Below are positions 7,794 to 17,596 of a stretch of DNA of 64,000 nucleotides, in pieces. How positions within the stretch are numbered: position 1 is the first letter of the stretch; the number at the start of each line of letters is the position of its first letter. This stretch comes from Sphingobacteriales bacterium 50-39 (GTDB lineage Bacteria > Bacteroidota > Bacteroidia > Chitinophagales > Chitinophagaceae). The notes below the pieces were generated by a model. It saw only the letters and a list, made by a program, of their open reading frames with translations, searched no databases and was not told the origin of the DNA. A program made the position numbers and the translations under genes. The stretch spans positions 248,001 through 312,000 of the forward strand of contig MKTZ01000001.1 of NCBI GenBank assembly GCA_001898505.1, read 5' to 3'.

Positions 7794-10700
7794 ATGTTTT
7801 TGAAAGTTCTTTTCAAACTCCTGCTTCGCAGGCGGGAGTCATTACCTGGCCGGACCATCGGTGCTTTGTCCGGACTTTTACCCAAAACGCTGTTGATAAT
7901 GAGACTCACAGCCATCTTTCTACTTGCGGCCTGTCTGCAGGCAAACGCCAGGGGTTATGGTCAGACGATCAGCCTGAGCGAGACGAATACATCCCTATTA
8001 AAGGTTTTTAAACAGATCAAAAAGCAAAGCGGCTATGAATTCTTCTATGAGGACAGGCTTATGCAGAAGGCCAGACTGGTGAGCATCCATGTGGAGAACG
8101 TTCCGCTGGATCAGGTGCTGGGGCTTCTGTTCAAGGATCAGGCGCTGAGCTATGAGATCATCGGCAAAACGGTAGCCATCCGGGAAAAGGAAATAATGGC
8201 GATGCCGCAGCCACCACCTCCTCCGATAGAAGTGCATGGACGTGTGCTGAATGAGAAGGGTGAGCCTGTGGCGGGGGCCACGGTGGGGTTGAAGGGCACG
8301 AAAAAAGCTGTTGTCACGAGCGACAATGGAGAATTTACTATCCAGGCGGATAAGGGGCAGGTGCTGGTGATCTCCTTTGTTGGCTATGGGACCAGGGAGG
8401 TAGTGATCAGCGAGAGCAATGCCAGCAGTCTTTCCATCAGTCTAAAGATAGCCAACCAGGTGATCAACGAGGTGGTGGTTACTGCCCTGGGCGTAAAGAA
8501 GGAAAGGAAGGCGCTGGGATATTCGGTGACGGAAGTAAAGGGTGAAGAGCTGACGCAGGCGCGGGAAGTAAACGTGCTCAATTCCCTGGAAGGTAAGGTA
8601 GCGGGTCTTAATGTGAACTCGGTGGCCGGCGGACCGGGTGCGTCTTCCAATGTGCTCATCCGGGGTGTATCCAGCCTGGGTATCGTGGCAAGGCGGGTGT
8701 CATCCTCATTACCACAAAGAGCGCAAAGAACAACAGCGTCGAGGTCAACTCCAACTATGTGGCGGAGCATGTGGTAAATCCCACGGACTGGCAGTATGTG
8801 TACGGGCAGGGGGGCAACAGCACCAAGCCGGGGAATCAAACGACAGCGTTTGACAACGGTCAGTACAGCTATGGCGATAAACTGGATGGATCGCAGGTGG
8901 TGCAATTCGATGGAGTTGCGCGGCCTTATATCGCACAGAAGAACAACCTGAACCGATTTTATCGTACGGGTGGCACCTTTACCAATACGATGGCCCTGAA
9001 CAGGATATTCGAGGGGGGGGCGGTGCGGCTGGCGGCAAGTGATCTTACCAATCAGTCGATCGTGCCCAATTCGGGTCTGAACCGGCAATCCTTCAATCTA
9101 ACGGCGATGTTCAGCCCATATAAGCATCTGACCATCGATGCGCGGGCGGATTATATATTGGAGCAGGCTAAGAACCGGCCGTTCCTGTCGGATGGTCCGG
9201 GGAATTCCAATTTCAATGTCATGTTCCTGCCAACGAGCCTGGATGTGAATACGCTGAAAAAGGCCACGAATCCGGACGGCTCGGAATTTTCTTATTCCAA
9301 CAATGCCTATGCGACCAATCCCTGGTTTGCGGCGGAGAAGTTTATCAACAACACCAACCGGGACAGGCTGATATCGTCCATCAATGCACGGTATACATTC
9401 GACAATGGGCTCTTTTTACAGGGCCGGGTCGGTCGCGACGCCTATACGGACAGATACTTTGCCGTTGTACCCACGGGGACTGCCTATCGTCCGCTGGGTT
9501 CCATCACGGATCAAAGCACCAGGTTCACGGATATAAATGTGGATGGACTGGCGGGTATCGTGATCAAGGCCAGCGCTGATCTTACCATCACCCCCAATGT
9601 CGGGGCCAGCTACCGGAGGACAAAGACCGATCAAACGACCAATACGGGGTCGACCTTTGCGGTGCCATACGTATATAATATCGGCAATGCCATCAACAAG
9701 TCGGTTGGGCTCAATCCTTCGGACCTGGAGGTGCAGTCTGTATACGGGAATATAGAGCTGGCTTATGCAGGATATCTGTATCTGAATGGTTCGTTGCGGA
9801 ATGACTGGTTCTCTTCCCTGGCTACTTATGGCAAGTCCAACAAGCTGGATGTGCTGTATCCTTCTGTCAGCGGCTCGTTCGTATTCTCGCAGATGCTGCA
9901 TCAGAGCTGGCTGAATTTTGGAAAGATACGGGCGGGGTATGCGGAGGTAGGCCAGGCTACCAGCCCTTATCAGACGTTGTTGAGCTACGCCTTGTACAGC
10001 CCGACGCTGAATGGCCGTCCGCTGGGTTCCATCTCGAATACAAGCGTTCCGAATGACGCATTGCAGGCTTCGAAGGCATCGGAAGTGGAAGTGGGTACGG
10101 AAATGAAGCTCTTTAACAGCAGGGTGTCGGTGGATGTAAGCTGGTATCTTAAGAAATCGCATAATGAGATCGTATCGGCGCCAGCCAGCATTTCATCGGG
10201 ATATACCGGGGCTGTGCTGAACGTTGGTGAGCTGCAGAACAAGGGTGTAGAAGCCCTGGTGTCCGTGATCCCTTTCAGGACGAGGGAGTTCAGCTGGACG
10301 AGTTCGGTGAATGGCTCCGTCAATAGTAATAAAGTAGTGGCCCTGGCGGCGGGTCAATCTTCCCTTTCCATCGGTACGTCACGCAGCGGTAATGGGTTTA
10401 CGCAGAACATCGTGGGATATGCGGCGGCCCAGGTAGTGGCTTTCGACTATAAATACGATGCCGGGGGCAAGATCGTGCTGGATGGCAGCGGAGTACCGGT
10501 GCAGGGTGATCTCAAGCCTTTTGGATCGGCCTATGCCAAGTGGATAGCAGGCTGGAATAATGAATTTACGTACAAGCGGTTCAATCTCTCTTTCCTCATC
10601 GATGGGAAATGGGGAGGGAAGATCTTCTCCGCCACGGACTTTTATGGGTATCTGTTCGGTCTGCACAAGGCGACGCTGGCGGGTCGTACGGGCAGCTTTG

Positions 10701-11008
10701 GGACGGGGCTGAATGCTCAAACCTATTATTCGAGCGTGGCCAACAATATCTCCAAACTTTTTGTGCAGGATGCCAGCTTTATCAAGTTCAGGCAGATAGT
10801 TGTCGGGTATTCTTTCCCGGCCAAGCTGTTTGGGAATGTCGTGAAGGGAGCTACGTTGAGCCTGGTGGCGCGTAACCTGTTCACGCTGATGAAGAAGACC
10901 GATAATATCGATCCCGAAGCCAACTATACGGCCAATGCACAGGGGCTTGAGCTGGGGGGTGTGCCTCCTACGAGGACCTTTGGCGCGAATCTGAGCTTTA
11001 AATTATAA
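7794..11008 (+). pseudogene. SusC/RagA-type TonB-dependent receptor, disrupted by plug deletion and frameshift
   Basis: The first part (7794 to about 8680) has a signal region, an STN domain (about residues 55-120), a carboxypeptidase-regulatory-like domain (VHGRVLNEKGEPVAGATV) and the plug start (NEVVVTALGVKKERKALGYSV to VLIRGVSSL). There the frame breaks. In another frame the sequence resumes as GYRGKAGVILITTKS and runs through the full beta-barrel to 11008. The plug segment that normally holds the VVDGVP motif is missing, about 45 to 75 codons, so this is a real deletion with a frameshift and not a one-base error. The next open ATG in the second frame is 8759. It follows sigma and FecR genes and precedes an intact SusD. 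Confidence 0.88.
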
Positions 11009-11038
11009 ACCATTTTTTGGACGACAATCATTTTAAAG

Positions 11039-12652
11039 ATGAAAAAAATATTTTATGAAGCCTGTGTGTCGATGCTGATGGCGGCGTTGCTAACGGGCTG
11101 TACCAAGAAATTTGCGGATATCAATACGAACCCTGCGGGTTACAGCCAGGCGAACTTTCAACCGAACTATATACTTACGACCGTGCAACAGGCGTATACT
11201 GGCAGCACGGATTTCAGCTATGACACATGGCGGGCGAATCTCATCTATTGCAGCACGATGATGCAGGGTTTTTCTACGGTGATCGGTTATTGGGTGGGGG
11301 ATAAGTATATTCTCAATCCGAACTATACAGCGGCATATTGGGGCTTTGGTTCGTCGCAGGGCCCTCCTTTGGGCAATGGCGGAGATGGAGCTTATCCTGA
11401 GCAGGTGAAGCCTGTAGTGGACCTCATAGCGTTCACGAAGAACATGCCGCAGTACAAGAACCTCTATCAGATAGCCAGGTTGATGCGGGCGCTGATCATG
11501 GAACGTATCACGGACCTGTATGGCGACTGTCCTTATTCGCAGGCGGGGCTGGGTTATTATGACAAGACATTCTTTCCGCAGTATGACAAGCAACAGGATA
11601 TCTATACGGATCTGCTGAAGGAGATAGAGGATGCGACGGGCAAGCTCGACCCGAATGGGGATCAGCCGTCGGGGGATGTTTTTTATAATGGGAATACTGC
11701 TCAGTGGCAGCGATTTGGCTATACGTTGATGCTGCGGGTGGCGATGCGGCTGGTGAAGGTGGACCCGACTACTGCGCAGACCTATGCGCAAAAGGCGGCG
11801 GGAAAGACGTTCGCTAACAATGGGGACAATGCATTTGTAAGGGCGGATAATACCGGGGGCCGGGTAACGATCAACCGTAACAGCCAGATACTGGATGGAG
11901 ATGGGGGGTCGGAGAATATCTATACCAAATGGTCAAAGACCTTTATCGACATGCTGAAGGCGGAGAGTGATCCGCGGCTGGCCAAGATCGCCATTACGCA
12001 TCCTACCTGGGATGCGTCGAAAAATCCTACGGGTGGGAATGCGGATACGGCCGTGCAAAAAGGGATGCCTAACGGGCATGATCTGAGCGGGATTGCCGGG
12101 CAGGATATTTCTACCGTGCCGGGCTATACGAGTATAGCGGATTATTCGTCACCCAGCCAGTACCTTACGAAAAGGGATGGCGTAACCTTTATACTGACCT
12201 ATGCCGAGTCGGAACTGTTGCTGGCGGAGGCGGCTCAGCGTTGGGGCATTGGCGGCACGGCGGCGCAGCATTATCATGATGGGGTCAAGGCTGCCATCAC
12301 CTATCTGGGTCAGTATGATCCGGGCGCGGCGATCAGCGATGGGGATGCGGAGACCTGGCTGACGGCACATCCGTACAATGCGGCGGATGGATTGAACCAG
12401 ATCAATACACAGTATTGGATGCATACCAATACGATGCTGGATTTTTATGAATCCTGGTCGAACTGGCGGCGCAGCGGTTTCCCGGCGCTGGTGCCCGTGG
12501 TGTTCCCGAACAACAATACGAATGGCACGATACCCCGGAGATTTCCTTACCCGGTGGGTGAGGCCAATACCAATCCTGTCAATTACAAGGCGGCGCATGA
12601 TGCGGTGCCGGGTGGTGATAATCTTACCGGAAGGGTTTGGTGGGATAAGTAA
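11039..12652 (+). CDS. SusD/RagB-family outer-membrane lipoprotein (SusD-like_2 type)
   Basis: The N-terminus is a lipoprotein signal with lipobox LLTGC, and KKFADINTNPAGYSQANFQPNYILTTV is the typical SusD-like opening (read in parts). The 537-residue protein has the helical SusD fold features, such as RLMRALIMERITDLYGDCPYSQA (in parts) and a C-terminal RRFPYPVGEANTNP run. SusD forms the lid of the SusC transporter and captures the oligomeric nutrient at the cell surface. It starts 30 bases after the disrupted susC. With SusC broken, this copy is probably not functional as a transporter pair unless another SusC partners it. Confidence 0.92.
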   Translation: MKKIFYEACVSMLMAALLTGCTKKFADINTNPAGYSQANFQPNYILTTVQQAYTGSTDFSYDTWRANLIYCSTMMQGFSTVIGYWVGDKYILNPNYTAAYWGFGSSQGPPLGNGGDGAYPEQVKPVVDLIAFTKNMPQYKNLYQIARLMRALIMERITDLYGDCPYSQAGLGYYDKTFFPQYDKQQDIYTDLLKEIEDATGKLDPNGDQPSGDVFYNGNTAQWQRFGYTLMLRVAMRLVKVDPTTAQTYAQKAAGKTFANNGDNAFVRADNTGGRVTINRNSQILDGDGGSENIYTKWSKTFIDMLKAESDPRLAKIAITHPTWDASKNPTGGNADTAVQKGMPNGHDLSGIAGQDISTVPGYTSIADYSSPSQYLTKRDGVTFILTYAESELLLAEAAQRWGIGGTAAQHYHDGVKAAITYLGQYDPGAAISDGDAETWLTAHPYNAADGLNQINTQYWMHTNTMLDFYESWSNWRRSGFPALVPVVFPNNNTNGTIPRRFPYPVGEANTNPVNYKAAHDAVPGGDNLTGRVWWDK

Positions 12653-12673
12653 TGGAATGCCCTGGGGACCTTC

Positions 12674-13609
12674 TTAAGGGGTGGCGGGACGCCACCCCTT
12701 TAAAAAATCTTCTATTTTCATTTTCTTTTTTCCTTCCAGCTGTAGCTCTGTCACGCGGATATAGCCGTCGGCGGTGGCGAAGCGCAGGCAGGTCTTTTTA
12801 TCCGTATCGTGCTGGCCCGGTGCGGAGGATGGTTTTGCGTGTTCTTTTTCGGCGTGGAATATCTTTAGCATTTTTCCGTCCAGGGTGGTAAAGGCGGTGG
12901 GGAAGGGGGAGAGGCCCCTGATGAGGTTGTAGATGCTGTCGGTGGATTGGGTCCAGTCGATGCGGCAGGTGTCGGTAAATATCTTTGGTGCAACCTTCAG
13001 ACTAACGTCTGAAGGTTGAGGTTTTCCCTCCAGGGTGCCGGCGGCCAGTCCTTCGATGGTCTTTACGAGGAGGCGGGCTCCTATCTCTTTCATCCGGTCG
13101 TGTACGTCCCCTGCGGTGTCATTTTCTCCGATGGGGAAGCTGTCCTGGAGCAATATGTTACCCGTGTCGATGTCGTGCTGCAGTTTGAAGGTGGTGACAC
13201 CTGTCTGGCGCTCGCCATTGATGACGGCCCAGTTGATGGGGGCGGCGCCCCTGTATTGTGGAAGGAGTGATCCATGGAGGTTGATGGTGCCCATGGGGGG
13301 CATGTTCCAGACCAGCTCCGGCAGCATGCGGAAGGCAACGACCACCTGGAGGTCGGCCTGTAATGATTTTAGTTCAGCCAGGAAGTCGGGGTTCTTTAGT
13401 TTTTCGGGCTGCAGGATGTGCAGTCCTTTTTCGAGCGCGTATTTTTTTACGGCGCTGGAGGTAAGCTGCATGCCCCGGCCGGCGGGCTTGTCGGGGGCGG
13501 TGATAACGCCTACGATAGGGTAACCTGCCTGTAGGATAGCGTCGAGGGATGCTACGGCAAATTCGGGTGTGCCCATGAATACGATGCGCGGTCTTTCCTT
13601 ACTCTGCAT
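12674..13609 (-). CDS. fmt: Methionyl-tRNA formyltransferase
   Basis: This enzyme formylates initiator Met-tRNA with 10-formyl-THF. The 311-residue protein starts with IVFMGTPEFAVASLDAI, has the catalytic block NLHGSLLPQYRGAAPINWA and the ITAPDKPAGRG loop, and ends in the OB-like C-terminal domain. It overlaps the 3' end of the upstream DUF1343 gene by 11 bases, so both share a transcript. Two hairpins lie in the gene: a 12-bp perfect inverted repeat inside the coding sequence (12991-13018) and one spanning the stop codon (12676-12700). Confidence 0.96.
   Translation of the reverse strand: MQSKERPRIVFMGTPEFAVASLDAILQAGYPIVGVITAPDKPAGRGMQLTSSAVKKYALEKGLHILQPEKLKNPDFLAELKSLQADLQVVVAFRMLPELVWNMPPMGTINLHGSLLPQYRGAAPINWAVINGERQTGVTTFKLQHDIDTGNILLQDSFPIGENDTAGDVHDRMKEIGARLLVKTIEGLAAGTLEGKPQPSDVSLKVAPKIFTDTCRIDWTQSTDSIYNLIRGLSPFPTAFTTLDGKMLKIFHAEKEHAKPSSAPGQHDTDKKTCLRFATADGYIRVTELQLEGKKKMKIEDFLKGWRPATP
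12676..12700. terminator. 10-bp stem-loop on the fmt stop codon
   Basis: AAGGGGTGGC and GCCACCCCTT pair perfectly around a 5-base loop. The fmt stop codon (minus strand TAA, 12676-12674) touches the stem, so the stem encodes the last residues WRPATP. It separates the converging susD and fmt genes. Neither strand has a good T-run, so termination is plausible but not shown. Confidence 0.5.
12991..13018. repeat. 12-bp perfect inverted repeat inside fmt
   Basis: CAACCTTCAGAC, a TAAC loop and GTCTGAAGGTTG form a perfect 12-bp hairpin within the fmt coding frame, encoding PQPSDVSLKV on the minus strand. On that strand the loop region reads CAGACGTTAGTCTG, which shares the core CAGAC-N-TTAG with the tails of the intergenic double hairpins at 4386 and 19629. 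It may be an insertion of a small palindromic repeat into a variable linker of Fmt. Confidence 0.6.
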
Positions 13610-14834
13610 ATAGTAAATATTTCTTTCGAATGGTCTTGAAATTATCGAGGGCGGGCTGCCAGCTCTGTCTGATCTGATCTTCTGTCAATCCGTCCTTTAT
13701 CTGTTGTTGTAGTATGTCGTTCCCGGCCAGCCGGTTGAAGAAATTACCCGCGAGAAAAAAATGTTCCTTATCGGGAAATAGCTTGTAGGCCTGAATGACC
13801 CATTGGAGGGAAAGCCGGCCTTTGATGGTGCTAAAGACGTCGATGTTGCTGAGATCGTAGCCGTAGCAGGTCTGGTTGAGGAGGGGAGGGTTCTTAGCTC
13901 CGGGGAGACTTGCGGGTGTAAAATGATAGAGATCTTTTGGAAAGGAGGGGTGGCCGAATAGTTGGAAGGGGTGATCCGTGCCTCTGCCGAGGCTGATGGG
14001 GGTGCCTTCGAAGAGACAGAGAGAAGGATAGAGGTATATGGATTGCATGTTGGGCAGATTGGGTGAGGGTTTTACCGGGAGGATGTATCTGCTGTGATGG
14101 GTATAGTTCTTACAGGGGATGATGGTAAGATTGAAGTCGCCCGCCGCCGCGTTAGCGGCGGTGTCCAGCCAAAGTTCTCCGATAAGCATTTTCGCGTATT
14201 CGCCGATGGTCATACCGTATACGGTGGGTATGGGTTGCATGCCGACGAAGGACTTGAATTTTGGGTTTAGGACCGGTCCGTCGACATAGTATCCATTCGG
14301 ATTGGGCCGATCGAGAATAATGAGCGGGCGGTGGTTTACGATGGCGGACTCGACATATTCCTGGAGGGAGGAGATATAAGTATAGAAGCGGACGCCTACG
14401 TCCTGGATATCGAAGAGCATGATGTCCACGTCTTCCAGATCGGCGGCGGAGGGTTTGCGTTTGCTGCCATAGAGGGAAATGATGGGTATGCCTGTCTTCG
14501 GGTCGACCGCGCTGTTCACGTGCTCACCGGCGTCGGCATCGCCTCTGAAGCCGTGTTCGGGGGAAAATATCTTTGAGATGTGTATGCCCGCCTTGAGCAG
14601 AGTGTCTACGAGATGGCTGGGGCCGACCGTGGCCGTCTGGTTGGCAAAGATGGCGACATTGCGCCCTTTGAGCAGGGGAAGATAGCGTTCCATCTGGTCC
14701 GCTCCGGTGAGGATATGGTGGACGCTCTTTTTAGAGAGGCTGTGCAGGGGATGGGCCGTCTGGCTTTGGGCCGGGGTATGGACAAGCAGCGTGCCCGCGA
14801 GGAGCAGCAGCATCGCATGAAAAGATAATTTCAT
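13599..14834 (-). CDS. namZ: Secreted DUF1343 protein, probable exo-beta-N-acetylmuramidase (NamZ-like)
   Basis: The 411-residue protein starts with a signal peptide (KLSFHAMLLLLAGTLLVH) and carries the DUF1343 family blocks: NVAIFANQTATVGPSHLVDTL (in parts), FSPEHGFRGDADAGEHV, SLYGSKRKPSAADLEDVD, MLFDIQDVGVRFYTYISSL and EGTPISLGRGTDHPF. Characterised members remove terminal N-acetylmuramic acid during cell-wall recycling. It overlaps fmt by 11 bases; the link to formylation is probably only positional. The gene symbol is by family resemblance. Confidence 0.88.
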   Translation of the reverse strand: MKLSFHAMLLLLAGTLLVHTPAQSQTAHPLHSLSKKSVHHILTGADQMERYLPLLKGRNVAIFANQTATVGPSHLVDTLLKAGIHISKIFSPEHGFRGDADAGEHVNSAVDPKTGIPIISLYGSKRKPSAADLEDVDIMLFDIQDVGVRFYTYISSLQEYVESAIVNHRPLIILDRPNPNGYYVDGPVLNPKFKSFVGMQPIPTVYGMTIGEYAKMLIGELWLDTAANAAAGDFNLTIIPCKNYTHHSRYILPVKPSPNLPNMQSIYLYPSLCLFEGTPISLGRGTDHPFQLFGHPSFPKDLYHFTPASLPGAKNPPLLNQTCYGYDLSNIDVFSTIKGRLSLQWVIQAYKLFPDKEHFFLAGNFFNRLAGNDILQQQIKDGLTEDQIRQSWQPALDNFKTIRKKYLLYAE

Positions 14835-14908
14835 ATCTGATTAGTTTACATTTTTTAATCCTACCTTGCGGGGGTCCGCATTCAGCGGAGTTACAAAATA
14901 ACGGAATT

Positions 14909-15364
14909 ATGCAGCAAGTTAAAGCAGGTGATACAGTAAGAGTTCATTATCATGGCCGCCTGACTGATGGAACGACGTTCGACTCTTCGGCAGGTCGCGA
15001 GCCTTTGGAGTTCCAGGTAGGTAGTGGGATGGTGATCAAGGGTTTTGATGAAGGTGTGATGGGTATGACCGTGGGGCAGAAGAAGACCATTGAAATTCCT
15101 GTGGAAGAGGCTTATGGGCCGAAGGATCCGCAAGCGATCATTGAATTCCCGGCTGCTAATTTTCCTCCGGGCATGACGCCGGAAGTAGGTATGCAACTTG
15201 CCATGACCAATCAACATGGTCACCAGATACCTGTTACGATCATCGAGGTCCGTCCTGATATAGTAGTGCTGGACGCCAATCATCAGCTGGCCGGGGAAGA
15301 TCTTGTCTTCGACCTGGAACTGGTGGAGATATTGGGTGGGGGCAGCCGTATCATCATGCCGTAG
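14909..15364 (+). CDS. FKBP-type peptidyl-prolyl isomerase, SlyD-like
   Basis: Residues 1-70 and 125-145 form the FKBP fold (VKAGDTVRVHYHGRLTDGTTFDSS in parts; PLEFQVGSGMVIKGFDEGVMGM in parts). The insert between them (EEAYGPKDPQAIIEFPAANFPPGMTP in parts) is the SlyD-type chaperone flap. At 151 residues it lacks the histidine-rich metal-binding tail of E. coli SlyD. It has no signal peptide, so it acts in the cytoplasm as a proline isomerase and folding helper. It is transcribed alone, divergent from the DUF1343 gene. Confidence 0.94.
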   Translation: MQQVKAGDTVRVHYHGRLTDGTTFDSSAGREPLEFQVGSGMVIKGFDEGVMGMTVGQKKTIEIPVEEAYGPKDPQAIIEFPAANFPPGMTPEVGMQLAMTNQHGHQIPVTIIEVRPDIVVLDANHQLAGEDLVFDLELVEILGGGSRIIMP

Positions 15365-15376
15365 GGATCATCCTTT

Positions 15377-16291
15377 TCAGGCTGCCGTAGGACGGGCTGC
15401 TGCGGGGTTGTATTTTCTTTCAAAAGCAAGGGCGAGCACCAGTATGGCTATAAGGGAGAGGGCTGTGTTTATAACGGAGCCTTCTATCCCAAAGTCACCG
15501 CCTGTCACTAACCAATCCCCTTTTATTTCTGTCACCAGGAGGGTGGGCATATTGAGACCGCTGACGTGTGATCCCAGTATGGGGCCGAGGAAGAAATTCC
15601 AGCTGAGGTGCAGAAAGAAGGAGAACCAGAGGTTGCGGGTATAGATATAGTTTACTCCCAATAAGATACCTGCCAGGAACAGATTGGCGAAGGCCAATGG
15701 GGTAAGGTCGGGGCCGCTGAAATGAAAGATGGCGAAGGCGAGTGCGGAGAGCAGGAGCGCCACCCATTTGTTGGAGAACGAATCCAGTAAATTGCTAAGC
15801 ACATAGCCCCGGAATACCAGCTCTTCGCTGAAGGCGATCAGCACTACCATTCCCAGAGAAATAAATAACGTAGACGGGTCAAAGATGATATCGACCCATT
15901 GCAGCCGTCCTGTAATCATCAAGAGCAGGGCGAGGAGTCCCATGAGAGCGGGGCCTGTAAAGAAGCCGATGATGGACTCCTGTGTAAAACCGGATAGCTG
16001 TAGTCCCAGGCTGGTAATGCTCTTGCGGTCGATGTAGGTGCGGAACAGCCATACGGTGATCAGCGAGACGGCGAATTCCAGCAGGACCATTTCCCAGAGA
16101 TGCGAGCCCTGGAGAAGGGTTGAGATGGCATGGGTTGGGTCCGCCCGGAGCTGATCCAGGTGGGAAAAGAACAGTCCGATGGCAACAGGAATGGATATCA
16201 GCAGGGTGACAATGATAAAACCGAGCCCAAACAGGATCACTCGTAACCAGCCATGTTTTATCCTTGGATTTTTTGTAGTCAGATCGGTCAT
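15377..16291 (-). CDS. CPBP-family intramembrane metalloprotease (Abi/CAAX type)
   Basis: The 304-residue protein has about eight membrane helices. The family motifs are seen: EELVFRGYVLSNL (Glu-Glu and Arg), then FAIFHFSGPD (His) and FFLHLSWNFF (His). These residues form the intramembrane active site in the family that includes Rce1-like prenyl proteases. The substrate is unknown. It converges with the SlyD-like gene and is divergent from pepT, whose ATG lies 29 bases away. Confidence 0.9.
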   Translation of the reverse strand: MTDLTTKNPRIKHGWLRVILFGLGFIIVTLLISIPVAIGLFFSHLDQLRADPTHAISTLLQGSHLWEMVLLEFAVSLITVWLFRTYIDRKSITSLGLQLSGFTQESIIGFFTGPALMGLLALLLMITGRLQWVDIIFDPSTLFISLGMVVLIAFSEELVFRGYVLSNLLDSFSNKWVALLLSALAFAIFHFSGPDLTPLAFANLFLAGILLGVNYIYTRNLWFSFFLHLSWNFFLGPILGSHVSGLNMPTLLVTEIKGDWLVTGGDFGIEGSVINTALSLIAILVLALAFERKYNPAAARPTAA

Positions 16292-16320
16292 AGTGATTAG
16301 ATTGTACGTAATTTACAAAC

Positions 16321-17568
16321 ATGTTCGATAATTACATATTTACGGTGGCGGAAAGATTTATCCGATACGCCCAGATAGACACACAAAGTAATCCACAATC
16401 AAAGACACATCCTTCCACGGAGAAGCAGAAAGACCTGGGGCGGCTGCTGGTGCAGGAGCTGCAAGATATGGGCATAATGGATGCCGCGATGGACGAATAC
16501 GGATATGTGTATGCTACTATTCCTCCCAATACGACAAAACAGGTGCCGGTGATCTGTTTCTGTGCACATATGGACACGGCGCCGGACTGTAGCGGAAAGG
16601 GTGTCAAGCCCATCGTGCATAAGGGGTATGATGGGGGGGATATTGTATTGCCGGATGATGCGGCCCAGCTGATATCGCCTAAAGATCATCCATATCTATT
16701 GGAGAAGAGGGGGGAAGATATCATCACGGCGTCGGGTACCACGCTATTAGGGGCGGATGACAAGGCCGGTGTGGCAGTCATCATGGATGTGGCGCAATGG
16801 CTTTTACAGCATCCGGAGTACAAGCATGGGAAGATACGGCTATTGTTTACGCCGGACGAGGAGATCGGAAGGGGGGTAGACAAGCTGGACCTGCAACGGC
16901 TGGGAGCCAATTATGGTTATACATTGGATGCCGGGGAGCGGGGGACGTTCGAGGACGAGACTTTTTCGGCGGATGGGGTAAAGATCACCTTCCATGGGGT
17001 GAGCGCGCATCCCGGCTATGCGATGGGGAAGCTGGTGAATGCGTTGAAAGTAGCGGCCTATTTCCTGGACTCGCTGCCAAGAGACGAGTGGTCGCCCGAG
17101 ACGACGGACGGGCGTTATGGTTTTGTGCATCCTGTGCGAATGGAAGGGCTGGCGGAGAAGGCGACGATAGAATTTATCATTCGTGATTTTGTTACGCCGC
17201 GGCTGGAGGCCTATGAAGAGCATCTGCGCAGCAAGGTGGAAGATGCGGTAAGGGCTTTCCCCGGCGCGCGGGCGGATTTTGAGATATATGAGCAATACCG
17301 GAATATGAGGGAGGTGCTGGATCAGCATCCGCAGGTGTCCGAGTATGCGCTGGCGGCGATAGAGAGAGCGGGGATAGAGCCAAAGAAAAGCAGCGCCAGG
17401 GGTGGGACGGATGGATCGAGGTTGTCATTCATGGGGCTGCCCTGTCCGAATATTTTTACGGGGGAGATGGCTTTTCATGGCAAGCATGAATTTGTGAGCG
17501 TGCAGGACATGCAGAAGTCGGTGGAGACGATCGTGCATCTTGCGGGATTGTGGGAGGAGAGGAGTTAA
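16321..17568 (+). CDS. pepT: Peptidase T (tripeptide aminopeptidase)
   Basis: An M20 zinc peptidase releasing the N-terminal residue of tripeptides in the cytoplasm. The 415-residue protein has the metal-site motifs CFCAHMDTAPD (His, Asp), LGADDKAGVAVIMD (Asp), FTPDEEIGRGVD (catalytic Glu) and a late His in MAFHGKHEFV, plus the dimerisation insert with FHGVSAHPGYAMGK. Length is normal for PepT. A GC-rich hairpin with a T-run just after the stop probably ends the transcript. Confidence 0.96.
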   Translation: MFDNYIFTVAERFIRYAQIDTQSNPQSKTHPSTEKQKDLGRLLVQELQDMGIMDAAMDEYGYVYATIPPNTTKQVPVICFCAHMDTAPDCSGKGVKPIVHKGYDGGDIVLPDDAAQLISPKDHPYLLEKRGEDIITASGTTLLGADDKAGVAVIMDVAQWLLQHPEYKHGKIRLLFTPDEEIGRGVDKLDLQRLGANYGYTLDAGERGTFEDETFSADGVKITFHGVSAHPGYAMGKLVNALKVAAYFLDSLPRDEWSPETTDGRYGFVHPVRMEGLAEKATIEFIIRDFVTPRLEAYEEHLRSKVEDAVRAFPGARADFEIYEQYRNMREVLDQHPQVSEYALAAIERAGIEPKKSSARGGTDGSRLSFMGLPCPNIFTGEMAFHGKHEFVSVQDMQKSVETIVHLAGLWEERS

Positions 17569-17572
17569 CCGG

Positions 17573-17596
17573 GCTGACCAGTCAGCTATCTTTTTT
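17573..17596 (+). terminator. Intrinsic terminator after pepT
   Basis: GCTGA-CCAG-TCAGC is followed by TATCTTTTTT. It begins five bases after the pepT stop and extends into the 3' end of the converging ypdA gene. Confidence 0.6.
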
